A stretch of 64,000 nucleotides of DNA from Chloroflexota bacterium (GCA_016190505.1 JACPQM010000062.1:18227-82226); one strand, 5' to 3'; positions 17,001-26,400 are shown, counted from the stretch's first letter. Program-made: numbers and translations. Notes: generated from the sequence alone by a model not told the origin.

Positions 17001-17593
17001 AGCTGCTGAGGGCCTACCAGGTCTTGACGGACAGGGTACGGGAGCAGCTCTTGGACGCGCTTCGGCTACCCGAGTACGTCGGCGCGGCGAGAAAGGAGAT
17101 AGCGGGGAGACTGGCGCCACTGCGAGACCGAGTAACTGATCTGCGGCTAAAGGCGTTCGTCCTGAGACTGGCCGACGAGCGGCTGCCGGAGCAGGAGTGG
17201 TTGGAGTCAGTGGCGTCGCTGGTGGCCAACAAGCCCCCCCGCCAGTGGAACGACCAAGACAGCTTGCAGTTTGGGATGGTCCTGGCAGGCCTGGCGGGCC
17301 AACTGCTGAAAGTGGAGCAGATCGTGGCAGAGCACAAGAGCAACACGGATGAAAAAGATGGCGCGAGGGTGCTCATGTTGGAAGTGGCCGGCGAGACGGG
17401 AGAAGACTACGCACGAGTAGTGCGAATTGGTCCGAATGAGGAGTCCGATGTAGCGACGATCGTGGGGGCGTTGGAAATGCAGTTGTCGAGAATGGCCGTG
17501 TCGGCAAGGATGCGCGAGGCAGTGGTCGCCGAGCTAGTTAGACGAACGCTCGGAGCGACAATGGGCGTGCAAGAGCCAGTGGAGAAGCAATGA
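14051..17593 (+). CDS. Large P-loop ATPase of the defence-like operon (BrxC/PglY-like, tentative)
   Basis: The 1180-residue protein begins at GTG 14051. Walker A is 'GPYGTGKS' (66-73). Walker B is 'LVLIVDELGKLLE' (about 197-209), with Asp-Glu at 201-202. An N-terminal ATPase followed by some 900 residues of helical, nuclease-free sequence, and the 'DELGKLLE' style of Walker B, resemble the giant ATPases BrxC and PglY of BREX systems. I could not confirm this relation by alignment. Such proteins are thought to assemble with modification or restriction partners on DNA. The C-terminus has many Arg and Leu residues ('EMQLSRMAVSARMREAVVAEL') and fits a coiled helical bundle. ATGA overlap couples it to the PAPS-reductase-like gene. 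Confidence 0.75.
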   Translation: MRQPASLNELYRIRARFRRSVNIAADFAAEESLRGYIVTPLTRDVLRRVVSGLRPESQQRAWSIIGPYGTGKSACALFLARCLGRPKDIWARKLLRAADGQLYDDVCASIPGYADGGFFVTLLVGSRAPLADAALGALASSLASADWQGERFEAVRGRVNQLCERARKGESISNDEVGEAFEDAAHVVRGQGGLGLVLIVDELGKLLEHAALTPGQGDVFLLQILAEKASRSGDCPLVLIGILHQAFEQYSARLGPAQQREWRKIEGRFESVGFMESPGEFLKLIAAAVEPAKDMDGLGRVVESEAAIAATLNISPRDLAKDEAPKVLEDCAPLHPTVALVIGRLFRSKLAQNERSLFAFLTSDEPHGLQDFLEHETWDGDGYRPFFRLHHLYDYVVSSLGSGLYAHGQGKRWAEIEDALERLPIDAPSVMAQTVKTIGMLSLLGDQGRLKASREVLVFALTDGRRVTERDVEISLEQLVALKIAVFRRHKDAFGLWEGSDVDLDDWFDRAVGQIDQSVSLASLVERYGVLRPYVAKRHLHETGTLRYFVPWLTDPDHLDETLMRPVGNADGAIVFVIGDEGGDIGQMCELAAQATARLAPPQDQIVLCAVPKDTWELRQALNDVLAWRWVAENSHDLEGDRIALRELTGRRADARSRLNAICGRIFDRSVGHETSLWVHRGRSLNLRTAADLSATLSQACDEAYRACPIVHNELVNRRSLSSAAAAARRVLIERMITRTSEPQLGIEGFPPELSMYRSVLERSGLHRRVGPSWGFGWPPEDDPCHMAPLWRGIEAFLNEGSGRRRSIPELFALLRQPPYGIKDGLLPLFLTAALLCWQDEIALYENGSFLPQLETAAIERLIRSPEHFDIQHYRLGEVRSFLLEQYSTLATVNAASGSGQVSALRAVRSMIALLKQLPPYSMATRTVGGEAAAVRDELLRAREPSRLLFESLPVALGMDSAKVSEDRGTAEAFFRQLKRALVELLRAYQVLTDRVREQLLDALRLPEYVGAARKEIAGRLAPLRDRVTDLRLKAFVLRLADERLPEQEWLESVASLVANKPPRQWNDQDSLQFGMVLAGLAGQLLKVEQIVAEHKSNTDEKDGARVLMLEVAGETGEDYARVVRIGPNEESDVATIVGALEMQLSRMAVSARMREAVVAELVRRTLGATMGVQEPVEKQ

Positions 17594-18399
17594 GCGAGAA
17601 GGCAGTTCGGAACATTGTGAACCTGTCGGGCGGCAAGGACAGCACAGCGCTTGCAATCTACCTGCGCGACCGCGTGCCCGACCTGGAGTACGTGTTCTGC
17701 GATACCGAAAAGGAACTCAGCGAAACCTACGAATACTTGGACAGGTTAGAAGCGTACCTGGGCACGAAGGTAGTTCGACTGAAACACGACGGTAGGGGGT
17801 TCGATCACTATTTGGCTGTCTACGGGGGCTACCTGCCGTCAGCCAGGACGAGATGGTGCACCAAGCACCTTAAGATTGAGGTCTTTGAGCGCTTCGTAGG
17901 TCGGGAGCACGTCAAGAGCTACGTTGGCATAAGGGCCGATGAGGCAAGAGTAGGCTACATATCGACAAAGCCGAATATCAAGCCGGTTTTCCCATTCAAA
18001 GAGGACGGGATAACCCGGCAAGATGTGTTTCGCATTCTTGACAGTTCCGGGCTGGGAGTTCCTGACTACTACAGGTGGCGGTCAAGGTCAGGATGCTACT
18101 TCTGTTTCTTTCAGCAGAATATCGAATGGGTGGGACTCCTTGAAAACCATCCCGATCTTTTCGCTGAGGCGTCTCGGTACGAGAAACAGGCAACGGAAGG
18201 TGGCAAGAGGTATACCTGGAATGGCAGGGAAAGTCTAGAGGAACTCGCTCGACCGGAGCGACTGGCAAGTATCAAGGCCGAGCACGCCCGTCGCATCGCC
18301 TACGAGACGAGGTCGGCGGGACAGAAGACTCTGATGGAAGTGCTAGATGATGCGTTGGAATGCGAGGGGGAGAGGGCCTGCGCAATTTGCGACCTTTAG
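17590..18399 (+). CDS. PAPS-reductase-family protein (DndC/BrxP-like)
   Basis: This 269-residue N-type ATP pyrophosphatase has the PP-loop 'SGGKDS' at 13-18, 'WCTK' at 89-92 (Cys 90), 'GIRADE' at 113-118 and 'GCYFC' (Cys 169 and 172). A C-terminal cluster of cysteines follows (258, 264 and 267, the last two as CAIC). DndC, which inserts sulfur into the DNA backbone with DndD and DndE, and BrxP of type 4 BREX belong to this superfamily, and DndC carries an Fe-S cluster bound by cysteines. A metabolic PAPS reductase (CysH) would end in ECGLH, which is absent, and no sulfate assimilation genes are near. DNA sulfur modification is therefore the leading hypothesis, not a demonstrated function. Confidence 0.85.
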   Translation: MSEKAVRNIVNLSGGKDSTALAIYLRDRVPDLEYVFCDTEKELSETYEYLDRLEAYLGTKVVRLKHDGRGFDHYLAVYGGYLPSARTRWCTKHLKIEVFERFVGREHVKSYVGIRADEARVGYISTKPNIKPVFPFKEDGITRQDVFRILDSSGLGVPDYYRWRSRSGCYFCFFQQNIEWVGLLENHPDLFAEASRYEKQATEGGKRYTWNGRESLEELARPERLASIKAEHARRIAYETRSAGQKTLMEVLDDALECEGERACAICDL

Positions 18400-18474
18400 C
18401 AGCTTGTGACGAGGGACGCCAGGCGGTGGACTGGAGCGGCGAGGTCTGGGTTGCTCCGAAATGGGGGAGATCAT

Positions 18475-18671
18475 ATGACAAAAGATCGGCTTGGTCTTAC
18501 GTTCCACCAATATGTGATGCGACAGAGGAATCCGGGTCGCGTGACTCCGTCCATAATCTGGCTAGCATCGCGACCACAGCCGAAAGGCTGCGAACAGAGT
18601 TGGCGGGCCTTCTCAATAGGAATCCGGACGAGGTCAATCTCCCCAGGTATGTCACAGCGAGACGTGGATGA
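18475..18671 (+). pseudogene. Small protein of the defence-like operon, probable frameshift
   Basis: ATG 18475 has a strong GGGGAG ribosome binding site. Its frame reads 'MTKDRLGLTFHQYVMRQRNP' and then becomes proline-rich and unconvincing. A frame shifted by one base gives 'SRDSVHNLASIATTAERLRT' and 'ELAGLLNRNPDEVNLPRYV', ending in a TGA that overlaps the helicase ATG (18668) as ATGA, like the other junctions of this operon. One missing G in the GGG run at 18535-18537 would join both parts into a 65-residue protein. The family is not recognised. By size it could fill the place of the small Dnd proteins, but there is no sequence evidence for that. Confidence 0.6.
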
Positions 18672-20848
18672 ATCGAGCACCCGTACAAACGTCTCTTAAA
18701 GAGCTGCCGAGCGCGCAGCCCATTTACGTTTTGCCCGAAGACGACCTTGTCGGTGAAGTCCTAATCCCTTGCCTCGGATCAGCAACATCGTACGACTGTC
18801 TAACCGCTTTCTTCCACAGCAATGCGTTGAAAGAGTTGGCCCCGGGTCTCGCTGAGTTCCTTTCGCGACCAATCGGCCGCATGCGGCTCGCGATTAGTCC
18901 TCTGCTTTCGCACGACGATCACGAAGCCATCAAGAAGGGAGCGCTTGAGGAGCCAACGGTCCTAGCGAAGCGGCTTTCCGAACTCTACGGGAGCGCCAAG
19001 GTTGACCAAAGCTCGTTAGTCAAACACACGCTGGAGTGCCTTGCTTTCCTGATCTCGACGCATCGCATCGAAATCAAGATGGTGCTAGTGAAGGACGGCC
19101 TATTCCACCCAAAGATTCGGATCTTCTCTGATGGCGAGAATCAGATCGTTGTTCATGGATCAAACAACCTTACACAAGCGGGTCTCATATCCAACTATGA
19201 GCAGGTAACAGTCTCGAAGTCTTGGGGCGAGGCGGATCAAAGGGTAATCACGGGCAGATTGGTTAAGGAATTCGATGCTGTTTGGCAGGGGAAAAAGAGC
19301 GAACGCCTTCTTGTATTCAACCTTCCAGAAGCATTGAAGCAGCAGATAGTCCGCGAATACTCGTCCGCTAACCCCCCCTCTCCGGAAGATTTCTGGGAGG
19401 CTTTGGCTCAAGACCGCGGAATGGACGTTACCGAGACCCGTCCGCGTGTAGTCAGGCCCAGCCGAGCCAAGACCTTTGAGATTCCAGACGGCCTGAATTA
19501 CGAACGAGGAGATTTCGAGCATCAAGGCCGGGCAATTGCCGCATGGGAGAATTCGGGAAGACAGGGCATCCTGGAGATGGCAACAGGCTCAGGCAAAACG
19601 GTAACTGCCCTGATCGCAGCCCATCGGCTGCTCCAAGAGACACGATCGCTTCTAATGGTTGTCGCGGCACCCTATCTCCCCTTGGTGGCTCAGTGGGCAA
19701 AGGAGGCGGAGCGCTTCGGGCTGACCCCGGTACTTCCAGGAGGCGAAACTCGCAAAGCTGAAAAGCTAGCCCGCGTACAGGCAGCGGTGAGGAATCTCAG
19801 ACTGGGGATTTCAAAAGTCGAGTGCCTCGTGGCAACGCATGACCTTCTGTGCGACACCGTCTTTCAAGCCGAGATCGCTAAATACAAGGGCCCGGCTCTG
19901 CTCATAGCCGACGAGGTCCACAATTTGGGCACGCCTGGTTTCATCAACGCTCCCCCTGACGGATTCGGCTATCGCCTAGGACTCTCCGCTACGCCCATAC
20001 GCCAGTACGATCAACAGGGAACGGACGATTTGCTCCAGTACTTCGGAGACATCGTTTTCAGATTCACGCTTGAGGACGCAATAGGCAGATGCCTCGTGCC
20101 TTACAGCTACTACCTACACCCGGTTGAGCTGACTCCAGACGAGATCGACGAATGGATGGAGTTGACTGCTAGGCTCCGCAAGTTGGGCTGGAAGGCGTCT
20201 GACAATGAGGACGACAAAAAGCCGGATGTTGAGATTCAGAAGCTTCTAAACCGGCGGCGACGGATATTGGAGCAGGCATCTGGAAAGGTGGCGCTCCTCG
20301 CCCAGTTGGTCCGAGATGGTGACCTTCAACAGGTGCGACATACCCTGGTCTACGTAAGCGACAAGGGTCGCGAGCAGCTTACGGCCGTAAATCGACTCTT
20401 GATGAACACCTTAAAACTGCGTGTGCATCAAGTCACACAGGAGGAAACTGGAGAACCTAACTTGACCCAGGAGCTACTGGATAGTTTCGCGGCCGGTGAT
20501 GGAATTCAGGTGCTTACCGCGATGAGGGTCTTGGACGAAGGAGTTGACATACCAGAGGTGGACACGGCGTACATACTTGCTAGTACGACGGTCGAAAGAC
20601 AGTGGGTTCAGCGACGTGGGCGGGTATTGAGGAAGTGCGCGCGCACCAACAAGGAATGCGCCACAATCCACGATTTCCTGGTCATCCCTCCATCTGACGT
20701 TGATCCTGACACCTTTGGTCCCGATGTGGTCAAGTTGCTCAAAGGAGAGCTGACACGAGCGATGGCGTTTGCTCAAACGTCACGAAACGCTGCCTCGCCG
20801 AACGGTGCGTTAGCAACTGTCAGGCCAATTATCGCAAGGTATTTTTGA
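18668..20848 (+). CDS. PLD-nuclease/SF2-helicase fusion protein
   Basis: The 726-residue protein joins two modules. Residues 20-180 form a phospholipase-D-like domain with 'HPKIRIF' (H147, K149) and 'GSNN' (164-167), the single HxK(x)nN motif of dimeric PLD nucleases. From about 280 a superfamily 2 helicase follows: Q-like 'HQGRAIAAWE', Walker A 'ATGSGKT' (305-311), DEVH box (415-418), 'LSATP', and C-terminal motifs 'VLDEGVDIPEVD' and 'QRRGRVLRK'. Helicases with this layout occur in restriction-type defence. DISARM uses separate helicase and PLD proteins. It probably scans and cuts foreign DNA lacking the modification, or processes it for modification. The start is fixed by the ATGA overlap. 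Confidence 0.85.
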   Translation: MNRAPVQTSLKELPSAQPIYVLPEDDLVGEVLIPCLGSATSYDCLTAFFHSNALKELAPGLAEFLSRPIGRMRLAISPLLSHDDHEAIKKGALEEPTVLAKRLSELYGSAKVDQSSLVKHTLECLAFLISTHRIEIKMVLVKDGLFHPKIRIFSDGENQIVVHGSNNLTQAGLISNYEQVTVSKSWGEADQRVITGRLVKEFDAVWQGKKSERLLVFNLPEALKQQIVREYSSANPPSPEDFWEALAQDRGMDVTETRPRVVRPSRAKTFEIPDGLNYERGDFEHQGRAIAAWENSGRQGILEMATGSGKTVTALIAAHRLLQETRSLLMVVAAPYLPLVAQWAKEAERFGLTPVLPGGETRKAEKLARVQAAVRNLRLGISKVECLVATHDLLCDTVFQAEIAKYKGPALLIADEVHNLGTPGFINAPPDGFGYRLGLSATPIRQYDQQGTDDLLQYFGDIVFRFTLEDAIGRCLVPYSYYLHPVELTPDEIDEWMELTARLRKLGWKASDNEDDKKPDVEIQKLLNRRRRILEQASGKVALLAQLVRDGDLQQVRHTLVYVSDKGREQLTAVNRLLMNTLKLRVHQVTQEETGEPNLTQELLDSFAAGDGIQVLTAMRVLDEGVDIPEVDTAYILASTTVERQWVQRRGRVLRKCARTNKECATIHDFLVIPPSDVDPDTFGPDVVKLLKGELTRAMAFAQTSRNAASPNGALATVRPIIARYF

Positions 20849-20869
20849 TTTTCAGGAGCGAGGTGACAT

Positions 20870-21118
20870 ATGCCGGTCAACCAACGCCGTTTCGTTGAAG
20901 TCTTTAGGGAGACGTGTGCGGAGGTCCCTGAACGGTTCCCCGGCTACAGACACGTGCTGCTGGAGGCCGTCGCGGACGTAATGACTGCTGAACGCGAGCA
21001 CAGTATCCGTCACACCCAAATTCAGCAAAAGGTATCCGATGTCTGTGACCGCTTGGGGGACAGCCTTGCCGCGGACTCTGGCGAAGAGGGAGGCCAGCGG
21101 GCCAAAAGAAAGAGGTAG
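20870..21118 (+). CDS. Small helical protein of the defence-like operon
   Basis: The 82-residue protein starts at ATG 20870 with GGAGCGAGGTG upstream. It is mostly helical ('FVEVFRETCAEVPERFPGYRHVLLEAVADVMTA' region) and ends in a basic tail 'GGQRAKRKR' that could contact DNA. No family is recognised. Its position between the helicase and DndD-like genes, in the same direction with short gaps, makes it part of the system. DndE is also a small protein placed next to DndD, but the DndE basic surface motif is not evident, so equivalence is speculative. Confidence 0.65.
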   Translation: MPVNQRRFVEVFRETCAEVPERFPGYRHVLLEAVADVMTAEREHSIRHTQIQQKVSDVCDRLGDSLAADSGEEGGQRAKRKR

Positions 21119-21148
21119 CGCGCTCCAAGAGTCAACGAGGGGGTTGCC

Positions 21149-23293
21149 ATGAAATTCCGCCGCGTACGGTTCAAGAACTTCAGGTTGCTGAGAGACTTGG
21201 AGCTGGAATTCTCCACGTCCGATGAGCACCCCCTGACTGTGATCAGAGCGGAGAACGAGACCGGCAAGACCACAATGTTGAACGCTCTTCAATGGGCGCT
21301 TTTCGGAAATGACGGTCTTCCGGACGGCGGCGATCTATATCGCCTCCACCCGATTGACTGGGACGAATCACAAGCCAAGACCGTGCCCATCGAAGTGGAG
21401 CTCGAGTTCGAGCATAGATATGAGCGAGAGGACAAAAAGACCGGGCAGTGGATAGAAAACACTGAGGTTTACTTAGCGTACAGGAGAACCACCGAAACAA
21501 TCGTCAATCCGAACCAATGGAATCGAGCCACTGACTCTTTTGACCTGATGCGTAAGAGTGATCGAGGCTTTACGCCGGTTCCTGGCGGTGAGCTCGCACT
21601 TCGTCAGATCCTTGAATCGAATCTCAAGGATCTGTTTTTTACAGATGGCGACCGAGCGTTGAGCTTCATCACGTCTGAAATCTCGGTTGGGGAAAAGCGC
21701 AAGCGCGTGCAGAAGGCAATCAGAGACCTCCTAGGGTTCGACATTCTCCAGACAGCCATCAGCCACGTTCGGAAGGCCGGGGCGGAGATACGCGGCCAAG
21801 TCAAGGAGGCCGGCGGCACGGATGACCTCCAAAAGGTCGCCGCCAGGATATCTGATCTGGAGACCAAGATAGCGGATGCTGAAAAACGATCTGATACGAT
21901 CGAACTTCAACTCAGTCAGATGGCCGTAGACATCGACTCGGTTGAGCAAAAAATCGCGGTCGCTTCAGCTAAGGGCGATAAAGAGCAACTCATCCAAGAG
22001 CTGAGGTCGAAGCGTGACGAGCTCGCGAGTGCCCGCACACTCTTGGACCGAGTGCGCCGTGATCACAGCGCGTTGTTCTCGCAAGAAGCCCTGCCAACCG
22101 GGCTACTGTCAGAGTATGTTCAAAGAGCAGGCGCGATGCTCAATGAACTCAAGGCAAAGGGACGGATACCCAGGACGGCCATACCAGTTCTACAGGAACG
22201 TCTGGAGCTTGGGGTATGCATCTGTGGTACCAAGCTTGAACCGGGACACCCCACCTATGAACACATCAAAGCGTTGATTGAGGAACAGCAGCAAGCTTCC
22301 GAAACGGACGACCGCCTGACCAATCTCCGGCTGATAGCCAATCAGAGGATCGCCTTGCTTGAGTCAGACGACGAGGCATGGGGATCGGGCGTGAAGAAGG
22401 TCGTCGAGCGCCGGAACGAACTTGAAGCACGTATCCAGACCTTGGAAGGTGAAGTGAAAGTACTTGACGCAAAGGTAGACGAACTTCCTGAGACTGATGT
22501 TGCCTTCTTACGGGATCACAGGAGAAAGCTTAGGCAAACCAGGGAGAACTTAATTAGAGACAAGGGCATCAACGACGCAGATTTGCGGCGGTATCAACAA
22601 GACAAGAAGCAGGCCGACGAGGACTGGGCGACGTTATCGAAGAAGCAGAAGCTCTCCCGTCGCATTCAGAGTCGCTTAACTGCCGCGGACGACATGCTAG
22701 CTGTGATAGCGAAATCCTACGCGGCGATCGAGCAGAGCGAGATTCCCCAGGTCAGCGATTACATGAACAAATACTTCCTTGAGATGATCGTCGCTGACCC
22801 ACAGCAGAATGCAATCATCAGGAAGGCCGAGGTCACTTCCAGCTACGACATAGGTGTGTGGGGTCCCCTAGATAGATATTTGGATCCCGACAGAGATTTG
22901 AACGGCGCGTCAAGGCGGGCTCTGACGCTGGCATTCATTCTCGCTCTGACTGAAGTCAGCGGAACCAAAGCCCCAAACGTGATTGACACACCTTTGGGGA
23001 TGATGAGTGGACAGGTGAAACAGTCGGTTCTTAGAACCGCTATCAGCCACTCTACCCAGCTCGTTCTCTTCTTGACGCGCTCTGAGATACGCGACTGCGA
23101 AGAGATCCTCGACAAAGAGGCTGGGGTCGTGGTGACCCTAAGTAGTTCGGCGCACTATCCAAAGATGTTGCGCAATGACCCTGGGGCATCCTGGCGCAAG
23201 GTCTTATCTTGCAAGTGCAATCATCATCAGTACTGCGCTGTGTGTGAACGGACAGGTGACGCTGACAATTCTGCCCTCTCGTTGAGGAAGTAG
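21149..23293 (+). CDS. DndD-like SMC-family ATPase
   Basis: The 714-residue protein has an ABC/SMC head split by long coiled coils. The start 'MKFRRVRFKNFRLL' is typical of DndD/RecF-like proteins. Walker A is 'AENETGKTT' (34-42), with Ala in place of the usual first Gly. The coils are broken near residue 356 by 'CICG', a zinc-hook-like turn. The C-terminal head has 'RRALTLAFILALTEVSG' and 'NVIDTPLGMMSG', as in DndD. A further cysteine cluster 'CKCNHHQYCAVC' lies near residue 690. In Dnd systems DndD couples ATP hydrolysis to DNA nicking or backbone modification. Start ATG 21149 lies 14 bases after GAGGGGG. It is the best direct evidence linking the operon to Dnd-type chemistry. Confidence 0.8.
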   Translation: MKFRRVRFKNFRLLRDLELEFSTSDEHPLTVIRAENETGKTTMLNALQWALFGNDGLPDGGDLYRLHPIDWDESQAKTVPIEVELEFEHRYEREDKKTGQWIENTEVYLAYRRTTETIVNPNQWNRATDSFDLMRKSDRGFTPVPGGELALRQILESNLKDLFFTDGDRALSFITSEISVGEKRKRVQKAIRDLLGFDILQTAISHVRKAGAEIRGQVKEAGGTDDLQKVAARISDLETKIADAEKRSDTIELQLSQMAVDIDSVEQKIAVASAKGDKEQLIQELRSKRDELASARTLLDRVRRDHSALFSQEALPTGLLSEYVQRAGAMLNELKAKGRIPRTAIPVLQERLELGVCICGTKLEPGHPTYEHIKALIEEQQQASETDDRLTNLRLIANQRIALLESDDEAWGSGVKKVVERRNELEARIQTLEGEVKVLDAKVDELPETDVAFLRDHRRKLRQTRENLIRDKGINDADLRRYQQDKKQADEDWATLSKKQKLSRRIQSRLTAADDMLAVIAKSYAAIEQSEIPQVSDYMNKYFLEMIVADPQQNAIIRKAEVTSSYDIGVWGPLDRYLDPDRDLNGASRRALTLAFILALTEVSGTKAPNVIDTPLGMMSGQVKQSVLRTAISHSTQLVLFLTRSEIRDCEEILDKEAGVVVTLSSSAHYPKMLRNDPGASWRKVLSCKCNHHQYCAVCERTGDADNSALSLRK

Positions 23294-23302
23294 GAGGCAT
23301 CC

Positions 23303-24386
<1,084 letters not shown>

Positions 24387-24552
24387 ATGGAGAGACCGCG
24401 ACTACCTGAGCGATATTGGGGAAGGCATTCGAAGGGTACATTGACACCTCACCGACGAAGAACTGGACTTCATAGGCGGGGTCGTCTTGGTAAAAGGTGC
24501 AGGCGTGCCGCTTGTTGTATAATGCCCCTTATTCCACTTGAGGAGGGAGCCG

Positions 24553-24813
24553 ATGCCATACAAAGTCCGCGCTACGGTTGTGTCAGTGGGCGGCCACTGC
24601 GGGAACGGTCACCAGGTCAGCCAGTCCTATGACCTGGAAGGTCTCACGCCAGCGGGAATCTGCATCAACGCCTTCAGCACCATAATCCCCACCTTCCGGG
24701 TGCTGCGCTTTGGTGGCGAGTTCCCCTGGGAAGAAGACAAGGGCACCGCCAGGGTCGCCTGCCCCGACGCCAAGAATCCGGTGGTCTTCGAGCTCAGGCG
24801 GATCGAGGCGTAG
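24553..24813 (+). CDS. TIGR04076 family protein (copy 1)
   Basis: The 86-residue protein starts at ATG 24553 after GAGGAGGG. It carries the TIGR04076 pattern: 'VSVGGHCGNGHQV', 'LTPAGICINAFSTIIPT', 'RFGGEFPWEED' and 'ACPDAKNPVVFELRRI'. The conserved Cys and His suggest a redox or metal role, but the family has no known function. A second copy follows after a palindromic repeat. The stop TAG is part of TAGGGGC. Confidence 0.88.
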   Translation: MPYKVRATVVSVGGHCGNGHQVSQSYDLEGLTPAGICINAFSTIIPTFRVLRFGGEFPWEEDKGTARVACPDAKNPVVFELRRIEA

Positions 24814-24843
24814 GGGCGTCACCGCCAGGCGTACCGTGAAAGC

Positions 24844-24877
24844 GTAGGGGCGTCCCGACGGGTCGGGACGCCCCTAC
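24844..24877. repeat. GTAGGGGC-type palindromic repeat
   Basis: A near-perfect palindrome with arms GTAGGGGCGTCCCGAC / GTCGGGACGCCCCTAC lies between the two TIGR04076 genes, ending 18 bases before the second start. Its centre CCCGACGGGTCGGG differs from the copies at 6965 and 8118. Confidence 0.8.
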
Positions 24878-24895
24878 CGTAGATAGGAGTGTAAC

Positions 24896-25159
24896 ATGCC
24901 AAACAAGACCAGAATAACCGTTGTCTCGGTGGGCGGGCACTGCGCCCAAGGCCATACAGTGGGCCAGCAGTGGGAGATGGAGGGTAAGAGCCCGGCAGGC
25001 CTCTGCATGTCAGCCCTGGGCAGCCTGCTGCCGCGCCTCACCGCCCTACGCTTCGACGCCCAGTTCCCCTGGGCCACGGAGGACAAAGACGCGATTGTGG
25101 TGGCCTGCCCTGACGCCAAGAACCCGGTGGTCTTCGAGCTGCGCCGGATCAAGATGTAG
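24896..25159 (+). CDS. TIGR04076 family protein (copy 2)
   Basis: The 87-residue paralog of the preceding gene starts at ATG 24896 with TAGGAG upstream. Matching blocks are 'VVSVGGHCAQGHTV', 'GKSPAGLCMSALGSLLPR', 'FPWATEDKDAIVVACPDAKNPVVFELRRI'-type C-terminus. The N- and C-terminal ends are nearly identical to copy 1 while the centre has diverged, as expected of an older tandem duplication. The stop TAG again belongs to a GTAGGGGC palindrome (25156-25183). Confidence 0.88.
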   Translation: MPNKTRITVVSVGGHCAQGHTVGQQWEMEGKSPAGLCMSALGSLLPRLTALRFDAQFPWATEDKDAIVVACPDAKNPVVFELRRIKM

Positions 25160-25183
25160 GGGCATGGCGCGCCATGCCCCCAC
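25156..25183. repeat. GTAGGGGC-type palindromic repeat overlapping a stop codon
   Basis: GTAGGGGCATGGC / GCCATGCCCCCAC, with one arm mismatch, supplies the TAG stop of the upstream gene and lies ten bases from the end of the convergent thiolase gene. Confidence 0.8.
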
Positions 25184-25192
25184 GCCGCCGGT

Positions 25193-26380
25193 CTAGGTCT
25201 TCAGGACCACCGCCGAGGTATTGCCGCCCAGGCCGCGGTTGATGGACAAGCCGACCTTGGCCCCCTTGACCTGCCGGGCGCCGGCCTCACCGCGCAGTTG
25301 CCAGGTCAACTCGCACACCTGGAGTAGGGCCTGGGCCGGTATGGACTCGCCGAAGGCGGCGATACCGCCGCTGGGGTTTATGGGGATCCTACCGCCGATA
25401 GCGGTCTCCCCGTCCCGGAGCAGCCGCTCGGCCTCGCCCGGCGGGCACAGCCCCAGGTTCTCTACCCAGTCCAGCTCCAGGTTAGTGCTCAGGTCGTAGA
25501 CCTCAGCAAAGTCCAGGTCCTCGGGCCCCAGGCCAGCCTCTTCGTAGGCCTTGCGGGCCACCAGACGGGCATGCCCCTCGCCGGCGGGCGTGCTGATGGT
25601 GGAATCGCTGGAGAAATAGTTGGCATACCAGCCCGGGTCGGTATGGGGGTACTGGGGGCTGGGGCCGGAGAACGCCGCTATCTTCACCGGCTTGCGGCCC
25701 AGCTCCTGGGCCTTCTTCAGGCTGGCCACCACCACCGCCGCCGCACCGTCGCTGGTGGCGGCGATCTCGAACAGGCGGAGGGGGTAGGTCACCATGGGCG
25801 AGTTCATGACCTCTTCGAGGCTGAACTCCCGGCGGTAGCGTGCCAGCGGATTGTGGACGCCAGCCTTGCTGTTCTTCACCTTGACCTGGGCCAGGTCGAA
25901 GTGGGTAGTGCCGTACTCGTGCATCCGCCGCGTCGCTTCCTGGGCAAACATGCTGGGGTTGGTCATCCCCAGGACCCGGAAGCGCTGGGCGTCCACGTCG
26001 GTGGGGTCGCTGCTGCCAGCGCCGAAAAAGCCGCCCGGGGCGGTGAAAGAGCCGACACACAGGGCAATGTCACAGTAGCCTGAGGCGATGAAGGCCCGGG
26101 CCGTGGCCAGGGTGTAGCCGCCCGTGGCACAGGCGTTCCAGATGTTGACCACCGGCACCCCGTGATAGCCCATCCTCTCGGAGATGGTCGAGCCAGCCTG
26201 CATGCCCGGAATGCCCACGTAGGGCGCCTCGCCTCCGGCTACGAGCTGGATATCGGTCCAGCGCACCCCGGCATCCTCCAGCGCCCTCTGGCAAGCCACC
26301 CGCGCCAGGTCAGGGAAGGTCTTGCCCGGGAACTTCCCCCACTCGGTCGCCCCCACACCAATAACGGCAACTTCTGTCAT
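25193..26380 (-). CDS. Thiolase-family protein (acetyl-CoA acetyltransferase/SCP2-type)
   Basis: The 395-residue protein starts at ATG 26380; the frame upstream of this is spurious. The thiolase fold is clear: 'VAVIGVGATEWGKFPG', nucleophile Cys in 'NIWNACATGGYTLATA', 'VTYPLRLFEIAATSDGAAAVVV', 'SGGIAAFGES' and 'GGNTSAVVL' at the end. The second catalytic cysteine of classical thiolases (CxG near the end) is missing, as in SCP2/Ltp2-type aldolases and lyases that pair with DUF35 proteins. The DUF35 gene is directly upstream. Steroid side-chain cleavage or a related retro-aldol step on an acyl-CoA is plausible. The substrate is unknown. Confidence 0.88.
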   Translation of the reverse strand: MTEVAVIGVGATEWGKFPGKTFPDLARVACQRALEDAGVRWTDIQLVAGGEAPYVGIPGMQAGSTISERMGYHGVPVVNIWNACATGGYTLATARAFIASGYCDIALCVGSFTAPGGFFGAGSSDPTDVDAQRFRVLGMTNPSMFAQEATRRMHEYGTTHFDLAQVKVKNSKAGVHNPLARYRREFSLEEVMNSPMVTYPLRLFEIAATSDGAAAVVVASLKKAQELGRKPVKIAAFSGPSPQYPHTDPGWYANYFSSDSTISTPAGEGHARLVARKAYEEAGLGPEDLDFAEVYDLSTNLELDWVENLGLCPPGEAERLLRDGETAIGGRIPINPSGGIAAFGESIPAQALLQVCELTWQLRGEAGARQVKGAKVGLSINRGLGGNTSAVVLKT

Positions 26381-26400
26381 TCGATATCTCCTCAGGCCGC

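Noticed and set aside
17590..18399. Assimilatory PAPS reductase (CysH)
   Set aside because: The catalytic C-terminal ECGLH motif is absent and no sulfate assimilation genes are near; the context is DndD-like.
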